Part shown: positions 15,343 through 23,810 of the stretch, one piece after another | Layout: every line of letters starts with the position of its first letter | Numbering within the stretch: position 1 is the first letter of the stretch | From: UBA9647 sp049522195 | Lineage (GTDB): Bacteria > Bacteroidota > Ignavibacteria > UBA10030 | DNA length: 59,899 bases | Direction of reading: 5' to 3' | Assembly (NCBI GenBank): GCA_049522195.1 | Contig: JBEKOB010000014.1 | Span: 1-59,899 of the forward strand | Position numbers and translations under genes: made by a program | Notes under the pieces: model-generated | Seen by the model: only the letters and a program-made list of their open reading frames with translations | Database searches by the model: none | What the model was told of the DNA's origin: nothing

Positions 15343-17355
15343 CTATTCATTGCTTTCATTCGTCAGGACGGGGAGTTGGATGACAAACGTAGAACCTTTT
15401 CCCAGGCTGCTCTCCACGCTGATTGTCCCGCCATGTTGTTCAACGATGCCGTAACTGATGGAAAGGCCCAGTCCGGTTCCGTGTTCCTTCGTCGTGTAGA
15501 AGGGGTCGAATATCCTCTCCCGCACTTCTTCCGAGATGCCGGGCCCTGTATCGGCGATCTTGATCACCAGATACTCTCCTGAAGACGAAGTCCCTGACGT
15601 TACGGTCAGTACGCCGCCTTTCGTCATGGCCTCAGCGGCATTCAGGATGATGTTCACGAATACCTGTTGTATCTGGTCTGGATCGACGAGCACCTCGGGG
15701 ATCTCGTCCAGCTTTTTCTCTATAAGGATGTTTCTGAACGACGCCTGGTTCCTGACGAGCAGGATGATGTTCTCAATCAGGGCGTTGATGTCGGCAAGCC
15801 TCTTCTGGGGCTTGGTTTGACGGGCAAAATCGAGCAGGCGCTTCACGATCTCGCGGCATCGAATTGTCTCATGCACCATGACTTCAACATCTTCTCGGCG
15901 TGGATCGTCGGCCGGAAGATCTTCGAGAAGCAGGCTGCTGTTTGTTAAAATTCCGGTGAGCGGGTTATTGATTTCATGGGCAACGCCGGCGGCCAGCTTG
16001 CCAAGCGATGCCAGCTTTTCGGAGCGGAAGAGCTGCGAGTTGATCTTCTTCATTTCTTCTGCGCGTTCTGCAACCTTTTTTTCCAGCGTGTTACCCCACT
16101 CTTCGAGCTCACGTTTTTCCTCTTCCAGCTGCTTCGCCATCACATTGAGGGAGCGGCCGAGATGTTCAATCTCGTTAGGACCCCGCACCACAAAATCGTG
16201 TTTGTAGTTGCCATCAGCAATTTGCCTGGAAATTACCTCCAGTTGCCGGAGAGGGCGCGAGATCCGCCGTGCGAGGAAAACCGATGCAGATACAATCAGG
16301 ATGATGCCCAGGAACGCGATGCCAAGGAACAGCACCAGTGTTTTCTGCAGGACGTCATCGAAAGGCTGCTTGAGGACACCAACGTACAGGATGCCGATGA
16401 TGTTTCCCATGAGATCTCGAATCGGCTCGTACGCAGTGATATAGGTAGCGTTTACGACAAACGCTTCACCGACCCATCGTCTCCCCTCCCGCAGCACGGC
16501 GTCATAGACTTCGCTTGAGACGAGTGTTCCGATCGCGCGGGTGCCATCGGCATTCTTCACGTTTGTCGATATCCGAAGGTCTCCCTGGAAGATTGTCGCA
16601 GTGCCAATTTCCTTCCCCTGGTAGATTTGTCCTTCGTGAACGACTTCCTTGATCTTGTCAACAATCTCAAAATTCCTGTTCAGGAGTACTCCTCCGATGA
16701 GTGCTCCCAGGAAATGGTCATTGTCATCGAACACGGGGACAGCGGAGGCCATCAGCATACCAGAGGTTTCTTCATGGTCTTTCCGCTCTTTGGCTTTTGG
16801 CGTAGGAATGATATCCATACGCGCCATTGCCGCAAGCTCGGGCGAAGCTTTCTCGAGCATCTCGCGCGAAAGCACGTCGGTACCAGTTACCGGTTGTCGA
16901 GTTCGTATCACCCGCTCAATAAATCCGATTTCGAGAATATTGTCACCGTAGAGGGCTGGGTTGCGCCCTCTGGCAATCACGGTGCCGCGACTGTCTGTGA
17001 TGGTGAGGATGTCCAACTTCTCCCGACGGATGATCCCTTCAAAATCCTTGCTCAAGAAGTTGTGATCCCGGTTGATCACGCCTGTGCGGACGAGCTTGCG
17101 GACGGCGGTGAGACGCGTGACGCTGTGAATCTCAGAGATCTTGTTACGGTAAATCTCACGCGCTGAGTTGAGATCCGAGATGGTCTTCGTCTCTGCACGG
17201 GTGATCACCTGGTCGGAGATAATCCGCATGCCGACATAGCCCGTGACGAATGCCGGGACGAGAATCGCGATAGAAAAGGCGAGGATCAGTTGGGACTGAA
17301 TTGTTTTCACGGGAAGATGCTCATACCGATTGCGAAACAATATATTCGCGTGCAC
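15343..17355 (-). CDS. Membrane sensor histidine kinase with periplasmic Cache domain
   Basis: A 670-residue kinase that should phosphorylate the NtrC-type regulator encoded next to it. Order: transmembrane helix 22-44; an extracytoplasmic double-Cache-like sensor 45-335 (with SAVPVFDDNDHFLGALIGG and AYEPIRDLMGNIIGILYVG); transmembrane helix 338-362; HAMP 363-415; a coiled-coil linker; HisKA with His460 in GVAHEINNPLTG; and HATPase with N-box Asn571, G1 DTGPG at 602-606 and G2 GTGLGL. The Cache sensor implies an external small-molecule signal. The start is uncertain: GTG at 17355 gives 670 residues, while GTG at 17310 would begin just before the first membrane helix. Neither has a clear ribosome site. 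Confidence 0.93.
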   Translation of the reverse strand: MHANILFRNRYEHLPVKTIQSQLILAFSIAILVPAFVTGYVGMRIISDQVITRAETKTISDLNSAREIYRNKISEIHSVTRLTAVRKLVRTGVINRDHNFLSKDFEGIIRREKLDILTITDSRGTVIARGRNPALYGDNILEIGFIERVIRTRQPVTGTDVLSREMLEKASPELAAMARMDIIPTPKAKERKDHEETSGMLMASAVPVFDDNDHFLGALIGGVLLNRNFEIVDKIKEVVHEGQIYQGKEIGTATIFQGDLRISTNVKNADGTRAIGTLVSSEVYDAVLREGRRWVGEAFVVNATYITAYEPIRDLMGNIIGILYVGVLKQPFDDVLQKTLVLFLGIAFLGIILIVSASVFLARRISRPLRQLEVISRQIADGNYKHDFVVRGPNEIEHLGRSLNVMAKQLEEEKRELEEWGNTLEKKVAERAEEMKKINSQLFRSEKLASLGKLAAGVAHEINNPLTGILTNSSLLLEDLPADDPRREDVEVMVHETIRCREIVKRLLDFARQTKPQKRLADINALIENIILLVRNQASFRNILIEKKLDEIPEVLVDPDQIQQVFVNIILNAAEAMTKGGVLTVTSGTSSSGEYLVIKIADTGPGISEEVRERIFDPFYTTKEHGTGLGLSISYGIVEQHGGTISVESSLGKGSTFVIQLPVLTNESNE

Positions 17356-17874
17356 GCGACAGTGGGGGAGTTCTGTGCATGCGGTCCGTCATACGTACAT
17401 TAATAATATGACGAAAAGGGGTGACCTTTACAAATTACATTTCGGATTCCCGGCGTCTGATCCATGAAATGAGAATTGCTAACCTGAGTTGTTTCTCGGA
17501 ACTGATGCAAAAGCAGATTTGAGACGGTCCTGCTGATTCAGAGAATTGAGAATGCAACTTCCGGAGTAAGTGATCTACTTCGGTTTTGCTTTTTGCGCAA
17601 TGAGTCAAACCGGTTCATCCCCAGTCCTCTCAGGCAATATCATTTCATGGACGTGGTCAGAAAGGTCATCCTCCAAGGAAGAAATTCCACGATGCGGGAA
17701 TGCCTGTACGGTTTTTAGAGCACATATGGAAATGTTGAATTCTTAAGCGAGTGTGTCGTTTTTCACCAGGACCAAATATGAGAAACGTGAAATTCGGAGA
17801 TAATTCCACAATAGTTTCGTTTGCACAATATTTGCCTATAGTAGACGGATTTGTGTGTCACGACTACTTCCAGC
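17356..17874. other. Divergent intergenic region between kinase and MarR-led operon
   Basis: About 500 bases without a credible gene, AT-richer than its surroundings. It must hold the promoters of the kinase operon (leftward) and of the large Hdr/Mvh operon (rightward). I found no TGGCAC-N5-TTGC box on either strand. TATAGT near 17838 with TTTCGT upstream is a weak candidate for the rightward promoter. The MarR operator is likely here but I could not pick a convincing palindrome. Confidence 0.5.
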
Positions 17875-18294
17875 ATGTATTCTACCGAGCCAAGATTTGG
17901 AGTTGATCTTCTTCGGCTGACGCGTCGTTGCCGTGGAATTGATAAGTACGTTTCGTCGCGCGCAGAACTTGCTGTCGACGAGATGCATTGTCTCAGTGTA
18001 CTCTTCTCCGATCACCCCCCTTCAGTGAAACGCCTCAGTGAGCTCATCAACGTGAGTTCCACACGCGCGTCAAAGATCCTGAAGGACCTTGAGGATCGGG
18101 AGTTAGTTACGCGGACACTCGATGCCGATGACCGCCGCAAAGAGCAGGTGGTTCTGACGGAAAGCGGGGAGAAAGTCGTCCAGAAGATCGTCGGTCTGTA
18201 CACTGAAATCGGAAGTGAATTGCTCACAAGCTGGCGCTCCGAGCTCACAGCCGATTTCTCCTGGCTCCTGCAGGCTATTGCTCAAACAAAATAG
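17875..18294 (+). CDS. MarR-family transcriptional regulator
   Basis: A 139-residue winged-helix regulator. The recognition-helix region SVKRLSELINVSSTRASKIL and the wing DLEDRELVTRTLDADDRRKEQVVLT match MarR proteins. It heads the 14.7-kb operon and ends 2 bases before the maturation-protease gene, so it is probably an autoregulated switch for the whole operon. No cysteine lies in the DNA-binding part, so direct thiol sensing is not evident. ATG at 17875 was preferred to TTG at 17851. Confidence 0.88.
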   Translation: MYSTEPRFGVDLLRLTRRCRGIDKYVSSRAELAVDEMHCLSVLFSDHPPSVKRLSELINVSSTRASKILKDLEDRELVTRTLDADDRRKEQVVLTESGEKVVQKIVGLYTEIGSELLTSWRSELTADFSWLLQAIAQTK

Positions 18295-18296
18295 GC

Positions 18297-18854
18297 ATGT
18301 CCCCTGTGACTATTCAAGACCCTCCTTCTCACTTGAGACCCTGTACGATCATCGGGCTGGGGAATGAATTTCTCTCTGACGATGGTGTGGGAATCAGGGT
18401 TGTCCAGGAGTTAAAAGAACGTCTCCAAGGCACTTCTATAACATTTGAGGAGCTTGCGGTAGGGGGGCTCGAATTGCTGGACTATGTAGTCGGATATAGA
18501 GAATGCATCATCGTGGACGCCATCATATCAGGAAACCAACCTGCGGGAACTCTGTATCGATTCGTCCAGTCACCTGATCAAGAACCTTTAAAACTCACTT
18601 CGTCACATCAAATTGATCTCGGTCAGGTGCTCGCCTTGGCGAAATTCCTGGGAGCGTCCCTTCCCAAAAAACTGACGGTGTATGGTATTGAGGTAGCTGA
18701 CATCACCACATTTCGGGATGCTTGCACTGAAGAAGTCTCGAAAGCGATACCGAAGCTTGTCGATCTTATCTGTACTGATGTACACCAGAATGAAACAAAC
18801 TCACCAGTTTGCACCGGAGAGTGGCAGGTCATCGATCACCTGGTCACCATTTGA
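18297..18854 (+). CDS. [NiFe]-hydrogenase maturation endopeptidase, probably for MvhA
   Basis: A 185-residue member of the HyaD/HycI/HoxW endopeptidase family. The signature GLGNEFLSDDGVGIRVV is followed by ELAVGGLELLDYVVG and SSHQIDLGQVLALAKFLG, giving the acidic and His residues expected at the nickel-recognition site. A roughly 25-residue C-terminal extension is unique among the three paralogues in the window. It is the second gene of the operon that ends with mvhA, whose product carries a 26-residue cleavable tail, so MvhA is the likely substrate. Confidence 0.9.
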   Translation: MSPVTIQDPPSHLRPCTIIGLGNEFLSDDGVGIRVVQELKERLQGTSITFEELAVGGLELLDYVVGYRECIIVDAIISGNQPAGTLYRFVQSPDQEPLKLTSSHQIDLGQVLALAKFLGASLPKKLTVYGIEVADITTFRDACTEEVSKAIPKLVDLICTDVHQNETNSPVCTGEWQVIDHLVTI

Positions 18855-18870
18855 CGACGACGGAGCACGT

Positions 18871-19557
18871 ATGGCACACACTTCAAATCAATTACCTGGA
18901 CTGATGACGCGGAGCGAAGCGGAGCTGAGACAGCTCTTCCTGAAACACGTCGAAGCTGTCCCGGCGGGTGAGCGAATCAAGCGTTGCATACAGTGTGGCA
19001 CATGCACCGGCTCGTGCCCTGTGAGCTACGCGATGGATATCTCACCCCGCCAGTTGATTGCATTGTTCCGCGCTGGTGAGCTGGAAACAATTATGAACAG
19101 TCGCTCCATATGGATTTGTGCGTCCTGCTACGCGTGCACTACTCGTTGTCCGTCGGGCATCAAGATCACAGATCTCATCTATGCCTTGAAGCGGACGGAG
19201 ATGGAGAAAAACCTGAAATCAAAGGCGCCGCAGGTTCAATTGATGGCAAAGCTGTTCATCGGCTGCCTCAAGAACTTTGGCCGCCTCCATGAGGGGTCCG
19301 TGATTGCCTTGTACTACATGAGGACCGGCGTATTCAAACTCTTCGGCTATATCCCTCTCGGGATCAAGATGCTTAAGACCAAGCGACTTGCCCTCTTCCC
19401 GAAGCGGATCAAAGCTCACCAATCGCTGGCACGCATTATCAAGAAAGCTCAGGAAATTGAAATGCGGCACGTGCCCGAGAAGCTTGAGTACTCACCCGAG
19501 TATGTTGGCTACAGGGGGCTCGGCGAAAAGAAACTTGAATCAAGAAAAGGAGAGTGA
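18871..19557 (+). CDS. hdrC: Heterodisulfide reductase-type subunit C
   Basis: A 228-residue HdrC-like protein with two complete 4Fe-4S motifs, CIQCGTCTGSCP and CASCYACTTRCP, which carry electrons from HdrA to HdrB. The following region (about 100-228) is helical and basic, as in larger bacterial HdrC proteins, with no clear membrane helices, so the protein should be soluble. ATG at 18871 follows ACGGAGCACGT; a long upstream in-frame extension overlaps the protease gene and is not credible. It runs directly into hdrB. Confidence 0.92.
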   Translation: MAHTSNQLPGLMTRSEAELRQLFLKHVEAVPAGERIKRCIQCGTCTGSCPVSYAMDISPRQLIALFRAGELETIMNSRSIWICASCYACTTRCPSGIKITDLIYALKRTEMEKNLKSKAPQVQLMAKLFIGCLKNFGRLHEGSVIALYYMRTGVFKLFGYIPLGIKMLKTKRLALFPKRIKAHQSLARIIKKAQEIEMRHVPEKLEYSPEYVGYRGLGEKKLESRKGE

Positions 19558-19559
19558 CC

Positions 19560-20441
19560 GTGAAATACGCGTATTATCCCGGCTGCAGTCTCGAGAAAAC
19601 GCAGCGAGGCTACGATGAATCGGTGAGGGAAGTGTTCAAGGCGCTCGGGCAGGAACTGATTGAAATCGAAGACTGGAATTGTTGCGGTGCGACAATGTAC
19701 ATGTCGGTTAAAGAGACCGTATCGCTCGCAGTCTCGGCCAGGAATCTGGCGCTCGCTGAGATGATGGGCCTCGACATCCTTGCCCCCTGCAGCTCTTGTT
19801 TCACGGTTCTCCTCAAGACGAATCGAATCCTGCACGAGATACCGGAGATGCATCGGGATGTCAATGAAGCGCTGGCGGAAGGTGGGTTGAAATACGAGAA
19901 AACAACCAAGGTGCGTCACCCCGTCGACGTCCTGATGAATGATATTGGAATCGAGGCGATTCGGGCAAAAGTGCAGCAAAACCTGGACGGCCTCAAGATA
20001 GCCCCGTACTACGGATGCCAGATTGTCCGCCCGGACAAGACGTTCGATGATCGGGAAAATCCAATGTTGCTCGACAGGATGTTCGATGCCTGTGGCGGTG
20101 AGTCCGTATATTTTCCGATGAAGGTCCGATGTTGCGGCGGCATGCTCATGACAACCTTCGAGGACACTGCCCTGAAACTGAACAAGGAACTTCTGGAGTG
20201 TGCAACCGAAAACGGGGCTGAGGTTATCGTGACGACATGCCCCCTGTGTCACTTCAATCTTGAGGGATATCAGGGGAAGATCAACAAGACGTTCGGAACA
20301 AAGTTCAACGTTCCCATTCTCTATTTCACACAATTGCTCGGAATCGCGTTCGGTCTCCCGGCCAAAAGTCTTGGACTCGATTCTTCGTTCATTCCTCTGG
20401 GCAAGAAGATTACTTCGTTATCGGAGGCTCACTATGCATGA
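19560..20441 (+). CDS. hdrB: Heterodisulfide reductase-type subunit B (two CCG domains)
   Basis: A 293-residue HdrB protein. It has two intact CCG domains, the ligands of the two non-cubane 4Fe-4S clusters that reduce disulfides in methanogen HdrB. Domain 1 has PGCSLEKT, NCCGATMY and PCSSCFTV; domain 2 has YGCQIVRP, RCCGGMLM and TCPLCHFN. The catalytic apparatus therefore looks functional. The bacterial substrate is unknown, since coenzymes M and B are absent from most bacteria. GTG at 19560 sits about 9 bases after AGGAG; GTG at 19554 is an alternative two codons longer. It overlaps the HdrA-N gene by 8 bases. Confidence 0.93.
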   Translation: MKYAYYPGCSLEKTQRGYDESVREVFKALGQELIEIEDWNCCGATMYMSVKETVSLAVSARNLALAEMMGLDILAPCSSCFTVLLKTNRILHEIPEMHRDVNEALAEGGLKYEKTTKVRHPVDVLMNDIGIEAIRAKVQQNLDGLKIAPYYGCQIVRPDKTFDDRENPMLLDRMFDACGGESVYFPMKVRCCGGMLMTTFEDTALKLNKELLECATENGAEVIVTTCPLCHFNLEGYQGKINKTFGTKFNVPILYFTQLLGIAFGLPAKSLGLDSSFIPLGKKITSLSEAHYA

Positions 20442-21312
20442 AAGTGCGAAGCCAACCAACGGCAACGGCCAGGTGAAAATCGGCGTTTATATTTGCCACT
20501 GCGGTGTCAATATCTCCGCCACAGTGAACGTTTCGGAGGTGCGGGACTTCATTGCGAAACAGCCGAATGTGGTCATCGCCCGCGACTATAAATTCATGTG
20601 CTCCGATCCAGGCCAGGACTTGATCAAGCAGGATATCAAGAACCTCGGCGTTAATAGGGTCGTCGTCGCAGCCTGCTCTCCGCTGATGCATGAGCTGACC
20701 TTCAGGATGGCCGCTGAGTCGGCCGGGTTGAACCGGTATCTTGTGCAGATCGCGAACATCCGGGAGCACTGTTCATGGGTTCACGACGATAAAGAGCAGG
20801 CGACCAGGAAAGCCATGGCACTCATCAATGCTGCGGTGCGCCGGGTCGCCCTCCAGGTGCCGCTTCAGATCACCCGTATGCCGGTAAACAAGGCCACCCT
20901 CATCGTTGGGGGGGGCATCGCAGGGATACAGGCTGCTCTCGAAATCGCGAATGCGGGGCACCACGTGTACCTGGTCGAGAAGGAACCAACCATCGGCGGA
21001 AGGATGGGGCAGTTCGACAAAACCTTCCCGACGCTCGATTGTGCAGCTTGCATCCTGACGCCGAAGATGGTGTCGGTCGGACATCGGAAGGATATTACGC
21101 TTCTGACCTACTCGGAAGTCGATAGCGTCTCTGGCTACATCGGCAATTTCAAGATCCGGGTTCGAAAGAAAGCCCGATACGTCGACACCGAGAAGTGCAC
21201 CGGGTGCGGACAATGCTGGAGTAATTGCCCGGCCACGCGTATACCTGAGGGACGGTCGATGATGCTTGGCGACAAGCTGATCAATGAGATATCTACGCGA
21301 CTGAAGGAATAA
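20434..21312 (+). CDS. hdrA: N-terminal half of HdrA (split heterodisulfide reductase subunit A)
   Basis: A 292-residue protein matching only the first 45% of a normal HdrA (about 650 residues). Present: the N-terminal 4Fe-4S domain (Cys21-His-Cys23, Cys56 in MCSDPGQ, Cys81, Cys113 in EHCSWVH), the FAD dinucleotide fold GGGIAG at 159-164 with GGRMGQ and LDCAACILTP, and the first ferredoxin motif of the inserted domain (Cys255, 258, 261, 265). It then stops, with the next operon gene starting 10 bases later. The missing second half appears at residues 205-586 of the protein at 27838-29598. ATG at 20434 follows CGGAGG. The FAD would bind across two chains if the halves assemble. Confidence 0.92.
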   Translation: MHESAKPTNGNGQVKIGVYICHCGVNISATVNVSEVRDFIAKQPNVVIARDYKFMCSDPGQDLIKQDIKNLGVNRVVVAACSPLMHELTFRMAAESAGLNRYLVQIANIREHCSWVHDDKEQATRKAMALINAAVRRVALQVPLQITRMPVNKATLIVGGGIAGIQAALEIANAGHHVYLVEKEPTIGGRMGQFDKTFPTLDCAACILTPKMVSVGHRKDITLLTYSEVDSVSGYIGNFKIRVRKKARYVDTEKCTGCGQCWSNCPATRIPEGRSMMLGDKLINEISTRLKE

Positions 21313-21322
21313 AGGACACGCC

Positions 21323-21694
21323 ATGGTTCTGTCGGATGTGCAGAAATTGCTCGACTGTCAGGTGTTCTCCGGGGACGAGTTCCTCGATCGGACGGTGATC
21401 TTCGCCGGGGCTGCCGATCTTATGAGCGATGTCCTGGCATTCACCAGGTCAGGAGCTCTGCTGCTCACTGGACTGGTGACAGTGCAGACGATCCAGACTG
21501 CGCATATCGCCGATTTGAGTGCGATTATTTTTGTGAGGGGCAAGAAGCCCGACAAAACCGTCATCAGTGTTGCAAACGAGAAGAAAATTCCGCTGATGGG
21601 TACTGCGTACTCGATGTATGAGGCGTGCGGGATCCTGTATCGGGCCGGAATACCTCCGACCATGAATTCTCTTCGAACGATTGAGGGAGCATGA
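21323..21694 (+). CDS. DRTGG-domain protein (first copy)
   Basis: A 123-residue protein consisting of a DRTGG-type domain (PF07085), a fold also found in the N-terminal part of some phosphotransacetylases and in CBS-domain proteins. Here the motif appears as FAGAADLMSDVLAFTRSGAL and later IIFVRGKKPDKTVISVAN. The function is unknown; ligand sensing is presumed. It is the first gene of a six-gene sensory cassette inserted between the Hdr and Nuo/Mvh genes and abuts the next gene with no gap (TGA then GTG). A second copy lies at 23467. Confidence 0.82.
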   Translation: MVLSDVQKLLDCQVFSGDEFLDRTVIFAGAADLMSDVLAFTRSGALLLTGLVTVQTIQTAHIADLSAIIFVRGKKPDKTVISVANEKKIPLMGTAYSMYEACGILYRAGIPPTMNSLRTIEGA

Positions 21695-22132
21695 GTGGCT
21701 GCCGAGAACGGACAAACGGTATTCCAGACGTTTGTCATCGAAGGAAAGGAGTTCTTCGACGCAGGCAAGGTGTCCACGGAAATCAAGAGCATGCTGAAGG
21801 AACTCGGCGTTCAACCCGAGATCGTCCGGCGAGTGGCCATCGCGATGTATGAGGCAGAGATGAACGTGGTGATGTACGCAGAGCGCGCAACTGTATCGGT
21901 ACAGTTGACGCCGACAACCATCAGAATTATCGTGGACGACCGGGGGCCGGGAATTGCAGATGTCGAGCTGGCGATGCAGGAAGGGTATTCGACGGCTACC
22001 CCGGAAATGCGTGAACTCGGATTTGGAGCCGGCATGGGATTGCCGAACATCAAGAAGAATGCGGACAGATTCGAGATCGAGTCAACGTTGGGCAAGGGGA
22101 CGAAGTTAGAAATCACGATTTGGATCAACTGA
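21695..22132 (+). CDS. Anti-sigma-factor-like ATP-binding protein (RsbW type)
   Basis: A 145-residue GHKL ATPase domain of the RsbW/SpoIIAB type (HATPase_c_2). The N-box region AIAMYEAEMNVVMYA, the G1 box IIVDDRGPGIAD and the G2 box GFGAGMGLPNIKKNADRFEI are clear. There is no dimerisation/phospho-acceptor His, so it is not an ordinary histidine kinase. Such proteins bind a partner or phosphorylate an anti-anti-sigma factor on Ser/Thr; no STAS partner gene is in the window. Start GTG 21695 with GAGGGAGC upstream. Confidence 0.87.
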   Translation: MAAENGQTVFQTFVIEGKEFFDAGKVSTEIKSMLKELGVQPEIVRRVAIAMYEAEMNVVMYAERATVSVQLTPTTIRIIVDDRGPGIADVELAMQEGYSTATPEMRELGFGAGMGLPNIKKNADRFEIESTLGKGTKLEITIWIN

Positions 22133-22136
22133 GCCT

Positions 22137-23477
22137 ATGAAACCGGAATTTCGATCCATACGGGTTGATACTGAGAAATGCGCGGGGCGCATGAAGTGCC
22201 TGCACGCATGTCCGACTCAGGCTCTCCGCGTACGAAGTGGAAAAGCTACGCTGCTCAGTGACCGATGCATTGATTGCGGTGAATGCGTCCGCGTATGTCC
22301 AAATCACGCGTTTATCCCCCAAACCAGCACGTTCAGCGATTTCTCCGGATTCAAATATACGATCGCCCTGCCGTCACCGGTGTTCTATTCTCAGTTCGGC
22401 AAGGATGTCCGGCCATCGGCAATCCTCAGTGCACTGAAAACGATTGGTTTTGATGATGCATACGATGTGGCGTGCGCCTCCGAGTCGGTAAGCATCGCGA
22501 TTCAGGAATACCTTGACTCGAAGAGCACACCTCGGCCGCTTATTTCTCCATTCTGCCCGACGATCGTCCGTCTGATCCAGGTGAGGTATCCAAATCTTCT
22601 TGACAATCTCATTCCCATTGAATCTCCTATGGAGATTGCGGCGCGGGAGGTGAAACGGCTCAAGATGCATGAACTCGGACTTCAGGAACATGAAATCGGC
22701 GCGATCTACCTGGCCCCGTGTCCGTCGAAAATGATCGCCCTGAAGAATCCACCCCGAAAAAAGCACTCCTTCCTCGATGGGGTTATTCCGATTTCCGAGA
22801 TCTATCCCAACCTCATCCGGGCGCTTGCTCGTGCCGACTTGACGGATGGCAAACCCGAAATCCGCGGTCTTGGACTTGGTTGGCCAATTGTGGGAGGCCA
22901 GGTCGCTTCCCTTAAGGCGGAAGATGCGATTGCCATTGCAGGATTGACCGATGTCATGAGGGTGTTCGACGAAATCGAGAATGGAAAGCTCAAAGACGTT
23001 CAGTACATCGAATGCCATTCCTGTCCGACAGCCTGCGTAGGTGGCTCGCTGACCGTCGAAAACCCCTATATCGCCAGAGGCAGAGTGCTCCGGATGGTTG
23101 AGAAGCATGGTTCGGAGCCCTGTCAGGATCGCGAGAAGATTCGCGAGCTGTATCAAAAGAACTTTTTTTCGCTCGTCGGTACCATTTCGCCCAGTCCGGT
23201 GCATCCGCTTGACGAGGACATCTCCAGGGGGATTCAGAAAATGCACCGCCGTCACCAGATCTATGATATGCTTCCGAAGATCGACTGCGGTGCTTGCGGC
23301 GCCCCGACATGCCTTACGTTTGCCGAAGATGTCGTCAAAGGTGACGCTGACGCTGATGAATGCGTGTTTCTCACTATGAAGACGTTTGAAACCCTGTCCA
23401 CGAACCTCCTGGACGTGGTCACGAAGCACACGCGAAAAGGTCGCGCGAATCTCGGGAAGCACACTCATGAAGCTTAA
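22137..23477 (+). CDS. [Fe]-hydrogenase large-subunit-like ferredoxin protein with degenerate H-cluster motifs
   Basis: A 446-residue protein. An N-terminal double ferredoxin comes first: cluster 1 has Cys15, 21 and 25 with Arg18 at the fourth position, and cluster 2 has Cys44, 47, 50 and 54. A domain like the catalytic domain of [FeFe]-hydrogenases follows (about 70-330), then a C-terminal FeS domain (PF04060 type) with Cys384, 387, 392 and 409 (CGACGAPTCLTFAE). The H-cluster motifs are reduced: ISPFCPT (Cys140) replaces TSCCP, APCPSK (Cys195) replaces MPCxxK, and ECHSCPTACVGG (Cys293, 296, 300) replaces the third. The proton-transfer cysteine is lost. It is probably a redox sensor or Fe-S electron carrier rather than a hydrogenase. 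Confidence 0.85.
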   Translation: MKPEFRSIRVDTEKCAGRMKCLHACPTQALRVRSGKATLLSDRCIDCGECVRVCPNHAFIPQTSTFSDFSGFKYTIALPSPVFYSQFGKDVRPSAILSALKTIGFDDAYDVACASESVSIAIQEYLDSKSTPRPLISPFCPTIVRLIQVRYPNLLDNLIPIESPMEIAAREVKRLKMHELGLQEHEIGAIYLAPCPSKMIALKNPPRKKHSFLDGVIPISEIYPNLIRALARADLTDGKPEIRGLGLGWPIVGGQVASLKAEDAIAIAGLTDVMRVFDEIENGKLKDVQYIECHSCPTACVGGSLTVENPYIARGRVLRMVEKHGSEPCQDREKIRELYQKNFFSLVGTISPSPVHPLDEDISRGIQKMHRRHQIYDMLPKIDCGACGAPTCLTFAEDVVKGDADADECVFLTMKTFETLSTNLLDVVTKHTRKGRANLGKHTHEA

Positions 23478-23808
23478 AGAAATCGTCGAGAGACTCCATC
23501 TCGCTGTTCAATGTGGCGAAGATCGCATGGATGAACAAGTGTCAGGGGGATACGCAAGCGATCTTCTCAGTGACGTGATTGCAAACAGCAAGGCTGGAAA
23601 TGTATGGGTCACGATGCAGGTGCACGTGAACATCGTCGCGGTGGCGGTGCTCAAGGAGCTTGCGGGGATCATCATTGTGCAGGGGAGGCAGCCTTCTGAA
23701 GACACGCTGAGGAAGGCACGAGAGGAAAAAGTGGCAATCATCGTCAGCAATCTTCCCGCGTTTGAAACAGTTGGGAGAATCCATTCACTGCTGGAGGGGC
23801 GTTCCTGA
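23467..23808 (+). CDS. DRTGG-domain protein (second copy)
   Basis: A 113-residue protein with the same fold as the product of 21323-21694 but diverged (LLSDVIANSKAGNVWVTMQ, then AGIIIVQGRQPSEDTLRKA). It overlaps the preceding gene by 11 bases (ATGAAGCTTAA). Two DRTGG paralogues bracketing the Fe-hydrogenase-like protein suggest that the products work as a set, perhaps as a hetero-oligomeric sensor; this is inference from gene order. The function is unknown. Confidence 0.8.
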   Translation: MKLKEIVERLHLAVQCGEDRMDEQVSGGYASDLLSDVIANSKAGNVWVTMQVHVNIVAVAVLKELAGIIIVQGRQPSEDTLRKAREEKVAIIVSNLPAFETVGRIHSLLEGRS

Positions 23809-23810
23809 CC

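Noticed and set aside
20434..21322. Truncation of HdrA by a frameshift or assembly error
   Set aside because: The short gene ends with a normal stop followed by a properly spaced gene, and the missing half exists in frame in another gene of the operon, so a real split is more likely.
22374..23468. 364-codon minus-strand frame opposite the Fe-hydrogenase-like gene
   Set aside because: Antisense shadow; no motifs.
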